From Deuterostichococcus epilithicus (taxonomy: Eukaryota > Chlorophyta > Trebouxiophyceae > Prasiolales > Stichococcaceae), in NCBI GenBank assembly GCA_033439295.1, contig JAVTLE010000013.1, positions 310,001 to 374,000 of the forward strand: 64,000 nt of DNA. The letters are read 5' to 3'. Below, piece after piece: positions 38,101-48,039 of the stretch. How positions within the stretch are numbered: position 1 is the stretch's first letter; each line of letters starts with the position of its first letter. The notes beneath the pieces are model-generated. The model was not told the DNA's origin and searched no databases. It was given only the letters and a program-made list of their open reading frames with translations. Both the position numbers and the translations under genes were made by a program.

Positions 38101-41056
38101 GCCGTCTGACCAGCTCCCTGATCGGGCCCGGTGCCGGTTTCCGCTTAGGATGTCTTGCGAGCCGGCGCGCCTGTCTGGCTATGCAGGGGCTGCAGCAGCA
38201 CGTGTGGCTTCCACTGACTCGTCGGGACAGTGTCCGACATTCCATGGCATGATGTGGTTGACAGCGGCGCTGTGTTGCTGTGCAGTACATCATCCGGCGC
38301 AATGAGGTCGTCGAACTGGCTGGCAGCCGCCACAGCCAGGAACACTTCCTCTTCCATGGCAGCAACCCGGGTGCGTGCCGCCCCCTGCAGTCCTGGATCA
38401 GCGGCCCAAAGCCATCGGGCATGGCGCCGGCCTACACTGCCGAAGCCTGCCCGGGACTGCCAGGTCCTGCATCCTGCATCCTGCGTCCTGCATTTTGAAG
38501 GGCAGGCGTGCACCCGGGTGTGGCAGCAGCAAGCCGCCCACATCCCATGGCGTGTCCTGGACGCCAGCATCGGTTCAGCACGAGCCGAATCCTTTCATAA
38601 ACTACCTTCCTGCATGGTTCACACCCCAGAAACGCCCCACACGTCACCACACAGCGGAGCTGTCGCTCATCACGTGCGAAGGCTTCGGGCATACGTGCGT
38701 CCAACATCTAGACGTCCTCAATACACCCTGAAACCTGACCTTCTTCCGAGCACCGCTTGGAACTTTTCGTATCTGCCCTGCAGCGGTGCTGTCGCTCATC
38801 ACGCGCGAGGGCTTCGACATCCGCGTGTCCAACATGGGCGGCGCGCTTGGCGCGGGCGCCTACTTTGCTGAGCACATCTCCTACTCCCTGGCCTACACCA
38901 ATCGGGTGCGGCAGCGGACTCTGCCCTGGCCTGGCCTGCCCTGCGCTGCCCTGTTTGTCATGCCCTGCCCCTACTGGGTTTGTCAACCAGGATCCAACAA
39001 CCCAGCTGGGGGATAGAGACCAAATCTGGTCCTCCCCCTCTGCGCTTTCACGCTGCCCTCTGCCGACAGATGTGTAGTCAGCTGCGTCCACATCGCATGC
39101 AGGTCAGCACTGCCAGCACACGAGAGCAAACGTCAACGCAGTACATCCGGGAACTAAATGAATCATCCGCAGAGAGGGTCGTCATGCTCGACCACAGCAG
39201 GATGTGCTGATCTCTTGCAGTCCTCGACCCTGGTTGTGAGGATTTCTTGCAAATTCTCCTCATCATGCTGACCTTTTGAAGATCCCGCACCATGATCGTG
39301 CCGCAGGGCCCTCAGGGCGTGGTAATCCCCGGCATGGCGGCGTGGCAGCACCGCACGCAGCAGCCGGCAACGCCGGCCCAGCAGGCGGCCGCCGCCGCAG
39401 CGCAGGCCGCGCACGCCGCGCACACCGCCGCCGCCGCGCAGCAGTCGGTCCAGCGGCTGCAGGCGGCGCTCACCGCGCTGCAGCAGTCGTTCCAGCAGCA
39501 GCAGCAGCTAGCCTACCAAGCGGCCCTGCCGCAACCGCAGGTGGGGTGAATAAAGTCGGGTTCAAGGTTCAAGTTTCTGAGGAAAGGGCGGCGGATTTCA
39601 GGGGAGAAGGCCTGCGACCGCCACGCCGATGCCTGTTGCACGAGCGTTTCGCCCTGCACTGCGAAGGTGCAGATGTCAGAGCCGCGAGCAGCGCTGAGTT
39701 CCGCATGTGACCGCCAAGAGCAGTTCTGAGCTCGTCGTCGCCTGCCGCGCAGCTGTATGCCAGCTGGAACCTCTATCCGCCTCAACAGTACCAGCAGCAG
39801 GCTCCGCTGCAGCCGTACCAGCAGCAGCAGCTGCAGCGGCACCAGCAGGCGGTGGCCGCGGCGCATGCGCACGCCCAGACGCTGCAGCAGCAGGCGCAGC
39901 GGCTGCAGCAGAAGGCGACTGCCGCCGCCGCCGCGCCACAGACGCGCAAGCGCAGCAGGCGTGGGCACGGCCGCAAGAGGAAGGGCCAGCACAGCAAGGA
40001 TTCGGACCGCCAGTCCAGTGAGTGTCCTGCGCCGGCTGCTCCGCCAACTGTGACAGAGTGCCGCTGCTTTGCTGCACTTCCTGCCCCATAACACAACGAT
40101 GCTCTTCAACGCCCACGAACGGTGGGACATAGGCGAGCCAGCCCCATGCAGCCTCAGACCGACCCCGGGCGCCAGCTGGCCACCTCTGCTGCGCCCTCAC
40201 GGCAGCACCTGTGCACGCCGCAACCAGTGCGGTTTCTGTCAGGCTCGTGTGACGTCCCGGCAGATGTATCCCTGGTCTGTGCATGCACACAGGCACGCCT
40301 CGGTCGCCGAGCGACGGCTGCATCATGATGACGCTGTGCCGCGTCACACTCGGGCGTGTTGTGCCGGTGAGGCTCTGGAATCTCTATTCCTGCCGTGCCA
40401 GCATCGTTCTGTGGGTGTCACGGGCCACGCCGCCACACATGCTCAGAAAGAAGTGACGGTGGAAATATGAATAATGTATAATAGCATTGAATGATATAAG
40501 TGGAGCACACCGGCTGTGTCGCTGCTCTGGAGCAGCATGCGGGCGCACAGCCTGTCACGTACGGATCGACCTTGAGGGGACCTGCTGCAGCAGCCTCGGC
40601 CCTCTAAGGACGTGTGCATCTGCATCCGCAGATGAACACAATGCGAGTGCAGCCGCGCACAGCTGAGGGCAGTGGTTTGGCATGCAGGGGGGCAGCAACC
40701 TCCGTCGCCCACCGCCGAACGCCGACAGCACATCCGGCGCTGCCATCTACGCGGTGCGTGCTGCACGGACCTGAGCTCAGCTTTGAGCAGCGCAAATTAC
40801 ACAGCGCAATGCGCGTTGTTGCAAAACCGTGGACTCCGCTCCGGAGGACACCTGCGATCCGAAACATTCTTTCGAGCCTCGGTCGTGGCTCGACCATTGG
40901 CGCAGCCAGCGGCGTGGTCAGCTGATGTTCCCTTGCAGGGGCATTGAGCATACGAGCAGGCCATGTGAGCAGACCTTGATCGGCGGTTCTCCAATGCAGG
41001 TGTACGACAACTTTCAGGCGTATCCGGAGTATATCCTGTGGCTGTCGCCCCAGTGA
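32172..41056 (+). CDS. UBE2Q-like E2 / SIM / UBA / PARP catalytic multidomain protein
   Basis: About 1,000 residues in 22 or more exons: 32172-32265, 32480-32874, 33089-33170, 33475-33613, 33862-33987, 34234-34351, 34652-34862, 35215-35289, 35519-35651, 36020-36149, 36325-36471, 36628-36760, 37275-37467, 37721-37808, 38022-38081, 38286-38370, 38784-38905, about 39282-39540, 39753-40017, 40293-40366, 40688-40753, 41000-41056. Order: SUMO-interaction-like VVDLTGDDDD; UBE2Q-type fold (LLLEAAFPAGYPDEPFSLR, TTGGGAICLQAL with a candidate catalytic Cys); Pro/Gln linker; EEIDLTDD; coiled coil; UBA (LEELMGHGVPRRDCIAAL); PARP domain (VDRVQNLRLW, FLFHGSNPG, GGALGAGAYFAEHISYS, LCRVTLG, VYDNFQAYPEYIL). 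The triad reads His-Tyr-Ile, as in mono-ADP-ribosylating PARP10/14 types. Introns after 35651, 36149 and 36471 use GC donors. The 34862 to 35215 join is the weakest: a separate PARP gene starting near 35130-35160 is possible. The exon before 39540 is incompletely resolved. Confidence 0.72.
35684..35884 (+). repeat. About 100-base tandem duplication within an intron
   Basis: Two adjacent units (35684-35785 and 35786-35884) share the blocks GCATGCACCGCA, CATGAGC, CTTTTGGA.AT, GCTCAA and TGTGGCTCTGTCA, with scattered substitutions. They sit in the intron after the exon ending at 35651. Confidence 0.85.
37033..37104 (+). repeat. Decayed copy of the UBA-encoding exon
   Basis: After a CAG acceptor it follows the real exon at 37275 almost base for base (GCGCGGACTC, GGGCGGC, CTGGAGGAGCTG). 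One extra C after GGACTC shifts the frame, so in the required phase it cannot encode the UBA domain. It lies about 240 bases upstream of the real exon. Confidence 0.75.
38655..38706 (+). repeat. Decayed copy of a PARP catalytic exon
   Basis: A CAG acceptor is followed by about 52 bases that are close to 87% identical to the start of the real exon at 38784, including CTGTCGCTCATCACG and GTCCAACAT. A one-base insertion and an in-frame stop soon after disable it. Confidence 0.85.
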
Positions 41057-41816
41057 GCGCGCGCTCGCCACAGGGGCATGATGCTGTGGGCACCAAACTC
41101 GGCACTCAGGACGGTCGGCAGAGGCGGCGGCGTCAGAAGTCTCTGTGGGCTAGAGCAGCTCGCAGCAGGGCGGTTGGGAGCGGCTTGCACTCGGTGTCAG
41201 GACCGGCAGGCTGTTCCTCAGCCTGGTGGGTAAGAAGGAAGGGCGAAGCGCTTTTTGAAGGGCTCGCGGCGAGGCACGTCGCGGGTAGTGTTCCGCAGGT
41301 AGTGTTCCACACCTCCAGGGCTTGACTCAGCAGCAATATACCTGCAGCATCTCGGAATGCTGGAGTGTAAAAGCTGATAGGTTGCGGCAGCATCGTATTT
41401 TGGGAGTGCATTAGCACTAGACGAAACATTATGCAAAATGGGGCTCACCTCAGCAGCATGGCCGCTGCGCAAGTGGTCCCATCTGCCGCGGCTTTGCATG
41501 GTGAATTTGTAGTATCTACCTGGTGTTTGTGCTGCCACCGGTTTGAAGTCGGCATGTATCTTAGGAATCTGCAGCTGCGAGGACTTCCTTTTCGGTAGCT
41601 TTGCGTACTGGGTTGCCTGATGTACCCATGGATGTATAACACCTAATGTACCCTTGAGAAAAATTTAACACCTGAGCCTGCAGCTCTAGTTTCCACGGAA
41701 AGGAATCCGACGTCTCCACCGTCTCGCCCACTCCTGCCACCGTCTCCTTGCTGCACCACATCGCCAAATGCCGGCATGCATCTCTTCGGCGCCTCGTCCC
41801 GCAGCTCGTGTTGCTG
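41057..41816. other. Convergent region between the PARP gene and gamma-tubulin
   Basis: About 760 bases of 3' sequence for both genes. A TGTAA polyadenylation-like motif lies at 41366-41370 on the plus strand, some 310 bases after the PARP stop. No other feature. Confidence 0.45.
41366..41370 (+). promoter_or_regulatory. Candidate TGTAA polyadenylation signal for the PARP gene
   Basis: First plus-strand TGTAA after the PARP stop codon, matching the chlorophyte consensus. The short motif gives low certainty. Confidence 0.3.
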
Positions 41817-42044
41817 CTACAGCCGCATGCGCACGTCAGAGATGGCGGACGAGCTGGGCGCTGAGGAGGTTGTGCTGCCGGGACCGCTGCTCTGCATTGA
41901 CCTCTCGATCTGCGGGCAGGAGGCACACAGGGCAGCACTGTGAGGCCGCAGCCGCAGTAAATCTATAGCAGATAGTCGACGCGGGTTGGGCTCACCCAGC
42001 TGGATTTTCAGCATGCAGCGTGTCTGAGTCGCCATCGTGCCACG

Positions 42045-42095
<51 letters not shown>

Positions 42096-45000
42096 GCGGC
42101 AGCGGCTGCCGAACAGCGCAGCAGCATCAGCTGCAGGCTATGCACGATGCCGTCTCGTCTCAAGCAGTTGCGGTCAGGAATCTCGCAGCCAGGAGCTCCT
42201 GCACGCCCGACTCACAAAGTCCCGGTGCTCGGCGGCGCGGTATTCTGCCGACAGCGCCGCCACGGTCTCGCGCGCATCGTCGAACTCGTCCAGGCTCTGC
42301 TGCTGGTCGCGCCCCTCGCCAGTGTGGAACATCGGCCACTTCTCGTACTCGCGCACAAACGCCTGCGAGGTGAGTGCGCCGTGCCACTGAGCTTGGGTCC
42401 GGACACCTCCATGCGGCCTGATGCCGGAGGTTCGGCGGAACCGCGCAGGTCGCTGCAGAGCCCTGTGCATCAGCCCTGGGGCAAGCAGGCACCGGCCCAG
42501 ACGCCATGGCGTGGACATGCTGTGTGCAAAAAGTCCGGTGCGTTCTGCGCAGTCCATCCGTCCGCTGGGGTGAGCGATGCGCAGGCCGGGAGTCGCGAGC
42601 TCGCCGCCACGCGTGCCCTTCGCCGCCGCAGGGACGCCCGCACTCTCCTTGGGGTTGTCATGCTCAGGAGGGGCTGCACACACTCTGGGGTGGTCTGCAA
42701 CACCCCACCTTGCGCTCCATGAGCTTGTCGTACTGCCGCAGTGTGCGGTCCAGCAAGTGCCGGATGGAGGTGTGGTTGGCCAGCATCAGGCCGCTCACGC
42801 GGTGCGCCGCGGCCACGTACGGGCTCGCACGCGCCAAAGCCACCTGATCAGAAAAATTCGCATTCTCTAAAGTTCAAGCTTCATATCACCGTTCCGCGGC
42901 CATCTTGCCGTGGCTTTGCAGCAGGCACACAAGAACCATGCCAGCGCAAGTCCTGCCCTTATGAGGTGATCGAGCAGCAGGCGGCAGCGGCACGAGGGGC
43001 GCACAAGAGGCGGTTGACTCCTCGTAGTTGCGCAAACGTGTGAGAGGGCGAGTTTGAGCCTGCGGCCTGGGGCTCCGTGCCTTGAGTAGATGCCGGACGT
43101 GCTTCTGCGTGTGTTCGGTCCGTCAAAACCAACAATCATGTGCGCGCCTGAATGGAGGCGGGCGCCCAGTCGATGAAGCGCACCGCCTGCCGCTCCCTGA
43201 TCGCCGCCAGGCTCTTGTGCACCTGCCCCGGATCCACCTCCCCCTGTGCGTATGCACGTCTGGCGGTTGACGGCCTTCACAGCAGCGACAATATGACGAT
43301 CCGCAAGCTGTTGATGGTATTGTGCCTTGACCGGCCCCTGCATCCACCTCCCCCTGCGTGCGTATCGGCAACGAACATTGCCAGTGACTGTTCGTAGCTG
43401 ACGTGACGATCGGTGAACAGAGATTGACGGCGCCGCCCGGGCCGTTGCGCTGCATTCAAGCGGCTGCGGCTTGCTGTTGCACGGAGGCTTTGGGCAAGGG
43501 CGGCCTCACATCGTCCAGAGGGCTGTGGATGGGACCTGAGACGCACGTGCATCATCCCCTTCCCCCTTCTGCAGTCGTCTGCTGCCCCACTTCGCAGCAT
43601 GCGTACCGACCTCATCAGCAAGGCCTCCCTGTCGACTGCGCCAACGGCTTGCTGTATGTCATACGGGGGCCCACTCAGCGCGGTCCACAGATGGCGGCTG
43701 CGGTGCTTCCATGCACAGCAGTCTGCACAGTGACGCTGCCTCCGAACACGGCTACCGGCGCGTTTGCAGGAGGTGCAGGCTGCAGCATCGAGGGCCGGGA
43801 CCACAGAAGCTGGGTTTTCATTTTATTCCCGTTTCGAATCTTTTGAAACCCACTCGGATGATGTGGAGCAGCGCAATGTGTTTGGACTGCTCCGCCGAGC
43901 GGCGGCCGCCGGTCGCGTGCGCCGACACCATGGCATTGCGCTCCTGCAGCAGCCGCCGCTGCACGTCCAGCACCGTCGTGCGCCGCACCCTCTGCAAGGA
44001 ACGGTGGAACGTAACAAGCATGACGGTAACCCCTTTGGTGGAGCTTGGCACCAGAGAAGGGGTCGCCAAAGCAGTGCCGAGATGCTTCCGTGCAGAAACG
44101 GTTGCCTGGCCGTCAGCCACGACTGAAGCTTGGTGGAAGCCAGCTCCAAAGCACGCTGGACATGTATGATCCTCAGTGCAAATAGGTTGCTCGCCTGCTG
44201 CGGCGCAGCGCCGGCGGCGCCTGCCGCTGCTGTGCCGTCCGCCGGCGCCAGGCCCGCTGCCGGCGNGNNGGGCGGNGCCCGCGCCGCCGCCGCAGCCACC
44301 GCCGGCGGCGCCGACAGCGGCGTGTATCCGGCCATGAGGAAGTGGCAGCGCGGCAGCGGGATGAGGCCAGCCATCAGTCCCACCAGGCTGTTGTTCATGT
44401 AGCCTGCGGCGGGTGCAGGATGCAGGTTCAGAGGTTGTCAATGCAGGTTCAGGCGTTGTCAAACCAAGGCCTCTCCTTGCATGGGCAAGGCGCTGCTTTG
44501 ACCAGTCATCTATGTGTAGGTACAGCTGCCCAGGGATGCAACAGAGGCATGGGCGGCAGTGCTGTGCTCTTCCTGTCTCCGGTACCAGCCGCGCATTAGA
44601 ACTGCGGCGGCAGCACGGCTGTGGCGGCAAGGCCCAGACCTGGGTATCGCAGCGTCGCAGTCGAGGCCGCCATGACCGTCGCCACCAGGCTGTTGATGTG
44701 CTGCGTGAAAGTGGGAGTCGTTCAGCCTTCCCAGGTACTGGACACGCATCGCCTTGGCTTACCCTGACTTGCACCATTCTGAAAGTGCGCCGCCGTGCCA
44801 AAGGGGATCAGCCAGGACGTCGTCGTACGCTTTCCACCTCTGTGAGCATCAGCCTAGGGCACCCAGAGAGCGCTGAAGAGATCAAAGCGCGGCACGTAGA
44901 CCCTAAACCCCAAACCCACCTGGACGCTGGGTGTGTCCGTGTGCAGCTGCTGTGTCGCGATGCGGTTGAGTGCGGTGTTGTCCAGCACCTGCGCAGCAGG

Positions 45001-47358
45001 ATTCGGGGTCCAGTATGAGTACAGGACCTGCAGCACACGCGTGGGGCCCTCCGGCTTCTGAGCGCCCAACCAGGGGCCCGCTGCGGCAGGCAGCGGCAGG
45101 CGGCCGGCGCAGCGGTCCCAAGTCAGCAGGGGAAGGTAGCGCCGCCTTGCAGGGACGGCGCCGGCATGCAATCGACAGCATGACATGCAACACGGATGCG
45201 GCAGCGGCAAAAAGGCCTTGAATTAGAAAGTGCTATATGAAAAATAAGTGCACCACGACCGCGTCGGCGTCGAGCGCCAGCCGCTTGAGCGTCAGTACGC
45301 TATTGTACGGCTGCACCACCACGTCGCTGGCGTCCTCGTTCTGGTTGGGAAACACGCTGCAGGGCAACACAAGTCACATTCTCGGAGAATTGGGTTGCAG
45401 GGCCGCAAGGGCAGCGCAGCTGGGCCACCATGTCGCTGGTGTCCTGGCTGTAGCTGGGAAACAGGCTGCGGTGAAACGCTGCAGATGTGCGGGCGGCTTG
45501 ATGTAGGACCGGATCAAGCTGCCCGCTTGATATGGGTCCGGAGTCGTTGCCGCCTGTGCCGCAGCAGCGCTGCTGCGACAGGCCTTGAGACGAGACGCCA
45601 GTCCGCATTGTGCGCCATGCCTTCACATGCTGCAGGCCCCTGCCGCCGGCCCGCATGCTCGCCCCCGGCGCCTCATCTCCCTCATGATGCCCGCGTCGCC
45701 AGGATGCGATTGCGGTGCTGACTCCCGTGACTGCCGCCATGCCCCCAGCATGACATGACGCAATCGCACATGGTCAAGTGCACACAGTGCCAAATTCTGC
45801 CCTGCTGCTTGGGCACAACTGGCCTGCCACACAGCTGTATACCGCACGCCTGAACAAAACACCTGCAGCAGCTTTCCTGGGCATTAAAGTCGCTGAAAAC
45901 CCGCCGCCAGAAAGCGCACCTGAACGTCTGCAGCAGCTTTTTGGGGTACCGGTCCGCAAGCAGCTCAAGCAGATAGGAGCCCATGCCGCTGCCGGTGCCG
46001 CCGGCGATGCTGTGCGCCAGGCAAAACCCTTCCAGACTGTCCGCGTAGCCCGCCTCTCGGTCTGCAGGGGTGCAGATGTGGTCGATCAAGCTCGAGGGAA
46101 TCGAGGAACCATGATTCGAGGGCAGTGTGCGCCAGGTGAAAAACCCATTTCGGCTGTCCCCGAAGCCCCCAGCCTCCCGGTCTCTGGATGTGAGGAATAA
46201 GTCCCTTCATGGTCTGTACAGCTAGTACTCTCCGGTATGCCCCCATGTGGCAGCAGCTGGCACCGGCGGCCTGTTTTGGCGGTGGTTGAATATGCTGGCC
46301 TCGGCTGGTTATCACCCGGTCTGATGCAGCCTGTGATGTCCGATCACACCCTGGCGACAGCCTGGTTGGATATTCCCTGCAGGCTGCAATGGGAAACTCT
46401 GTCGAGCACGGTGTCCTGTCTGGGAGCCTCCATTCACAGGCGCTGTCGCCACCAAAACCAACTGTCTCTCCCGTGGGCGGGGTATGGAAACGCATGTCTG
46501 AGGTTTGGATCAGGGTTTGTGCTCACCGATCATGTCCAGGATGTCTTCGGAGGCCTCCTCCGCCTGGTGGTAGCCCGACGCCCAGTTGTTGCCGGCGCCG
46601 CCGCCATGCGCCGAGAGGAACACGTTCTCCGGGTTGAACAGGTGCCGCACCTCCCCGTTCTGGATGCCATTAATGACCCTGCACGCACCCAGGGACGGCT
46701 GATTGGGGGCATGGACGCACACGACTCCGCCATGCAGGCGGAAATTTTGGGGCCGCTTGAGTATGGACCGGCTCTTGCACCGAAGTGGCAGCCCCGATTC
46801 CTGCTTTGCGGGTGTGTAGCTCAGGCGGCTGCCGACAAGCTCATGCAACGGCAGATCGGCAGGACTTTCGTCATGTTGCATGCGCATGTGCGCCCACCGT
46901 GGCTCAAGGTCCAGCAGCAGGGCGCGCGGGGTGTAGCGTCCGTCATCCGCCTGGTAGAAGAACACCTCCTTGCAATCGCCGCCCTGCGCGCACCGTGGTT
47001 GGCGGAGCGGGTCAGAATCTGTCTGGACTTCGAAGGCGCCAGTGCGCCTTCTACGCGCGCTTGCTGTGATATGCTGCTGCCGTGGCCGAGCTTGACCTGC
47101 AGGTCGCTGGCCGACTCACCTCTGTGGCAAAGTCCTGGAGGGAGCCGTCGGCGGCAATGCCATGCTCCCGGCACAGCTGCACATGCGGCAGAACACTCAG
47201 CCGTGGAGAAGCAGGTGGGTCTGATGCGAGCCCACACGTCTGATACTGGTAGATCATGGAAGATCCAAGCACGAGCGAAGCCGCACCGTCTTCCAAAATT
47301 CGGTGCCGATCTGATTGCCAGCCTGTCCGACCTGCAGCGAGATGATCTCGCGCGGCAT
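41817..47358 (-). CDS. TUBG: Gamma-tubulin
   Basis: GTP-binding tubulin that nucleates microtubules in the gamma-tubulin complex at basal bodies and spindle poles. Fourteen complement exons: 47287-47358, 47120-47176, 46898-46983, 46527-46678, 45920-46061, 45254-45356, 44920-44988, 44640-44700, 44195-44403, 43854-43991, 43148-43243, 42709-42843, 42216-42362, 41817-41909; all in phase, about 519 residues (usual length 450-475). Landmarks are [18 protein letters not shown] at the start, [15 protein letters not shown], the GTP loop [27 protein letters not shown], and [15 protein letters not shown]. The excess length is an Ala/Pro/Gly-rich insertion after GYTPL (exon 9), just before RRTTVLDV, and that insertion contains four ambiguous bases. 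Exons 9 and 11 end at GC donors. Introns before exons 5, 6 and 11 contain decayed copies of the next exon. The Ser-rich C-terminus is unusual. Confidence 0.95.
42046..42093 (+). repeat. (CAG)16 trinucleotide repeat in the last gamma-tubulin intron
   Basis: Sixteen uninterrupted CAG triplets on the plus strand lie between gamma-tubulin exons 13 and 14. They are not in a coding exon in my model. Probably length-variable. Confidence 0.95.
43320..43353 (-). repeat. Decayed copy of the head of gamma-tubulin exon 11
   Basis: On the complement, an acceptor preceded by GATACGCACGCAG is followed by GGGGAGGTGGAT, as at the real exon (43243), whose acceptor is preceded by CATACGCACAG. Similarity then fades. 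The duplicated piece therefore includes the intron end as well as the exon start. Confidence 0.75.
44266..44276. other. Ambiguous bases within gamma-tubulin exon 9
   Basis: N occurs at 44266, 44268, 44269 and 44276, inside the very GC-rich part coding the Ala/Pro insertion. The frame is kept on both sides. The exact residues here are unknown and a sequencing or consensus error is possible. Confidence 0.95.
44420..44461 (+). repeat. 21-base tandem repeat, two copies
   Basis: Two 21-base units beginning ATGCAGGTTCAG and ending GTTGTCA, differing at about two positions. They lie in the intron just before gamma-tubulin exon 9. Confidence 0.8.
45420..45465 (-). repeat. Decayed copy of the head of gamma-tubulin exon 6
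   Basis: On the complement, a CAG acceptor is followed by 46 bases about 78% identical to the start of the real exon at 45356 (shared TGTTTCCCA, AGGAC, CCAGCGAC, TGGTGG). The frame reads [15 protein letters not shown] instead of [15 protein letters not shown], and the conserved [11 protein letters not shown] that follows is lost. Confidence 0.85.
46120..46185 (-). repeat. Decayed copy of the head of gamma-tubulin exon 5
   Basis: On the complement it follows the real exon starting at 46061: GACCGGGAGGC, GGGGACAG, GGGTTTT and CCTGGCGCACA line up with GACCGAGAGGC, GCGGACAG, GGGTTTT and CCTGGCGCACA. Insertions break the frame. A still weaker echo may lie near 46430-46480. Confidence 0.75.
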
Positions 47359-48039
47359 CACATATATGCCTGGTGATGCCGGTCACGCTACATAGACACC
47401 AAATTGCACCGCTGCATTGGCACCAGACAGATCCAATTTAAACTGAGGTCCGAGCATTGCGCGCGCGCAAACAAGGTCCTACGCGAGCGAAGCAATTTCG
47501 GTTCTCTCAAGGCAATTGTTGGTCTTGCATTGGCTTGCACTGGCCTGTGGCCTCGAAGCATTTGCTGTTGATGCACGTGATGTGTCTGCCACTGGTCTGA
47601 CAGCCGGGTCGAATCGCAAGTTGGAAAGCACTGACCAGTGCTGTGCACTTGAGCCTTCACAAGATCCATCATCGTTTCCAGTCAAATCATTCAGCCCTTG
47701 AGGCAGAGCCTATGTTGTCCACGTGACATCAGCTTCTTGTCTTAGAGCTTTGCCAAGTGCTTCACCAGACGTTCTGAAGATTTCTTCCGCGACCTTCCGG
47801 CTGGCAACGCCATGCAGGCGTCTCGACGCGCAGCGTCCAAGCTGCTGTATGCAGGCCACAATCCTGCGGGACCAGCGAGCTGCACCCGCCTACATGAGTG
47901 CTGGGCTATCGATCCAGCACAGGTGCGCGCCACCGCTCCAGCAGGCAGGCGAGGAAGGCTGGTCAATGTGCCGGAGCAGCCGCAGCCCATTGCCGGCGCC
48001 GGTCACTTGCGGCGATGTGCGCCTCCGAAAGCGCTGCGA
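47359..48039. other. Intergenic region between eIF2B gamma and gamma-tubulin
   Basis: About 680 bases between two minus-strand genes. It should hold the eIF2B gamma 3' end and the gamma-tubulin promoter. Nothing specific is seen. Confidence 0.45.

Noticed and set aside
37033-38706. Duplicated UBA and PARP exon starts as mutually exclusive alternative exons
   Set aside because: Both copies are frameshifted in the required phase, and the PARP copy runs into a stop, so they cannot substitute for the real exons.
42046-42093. (CAG)16 as a coding poly-Gln or poly-Leu tract
   Set aside because: Gamma-tubulin reads through a strong donor at 42216 to a matching C-terminal exon at 41909, which places the repeat in an intron.
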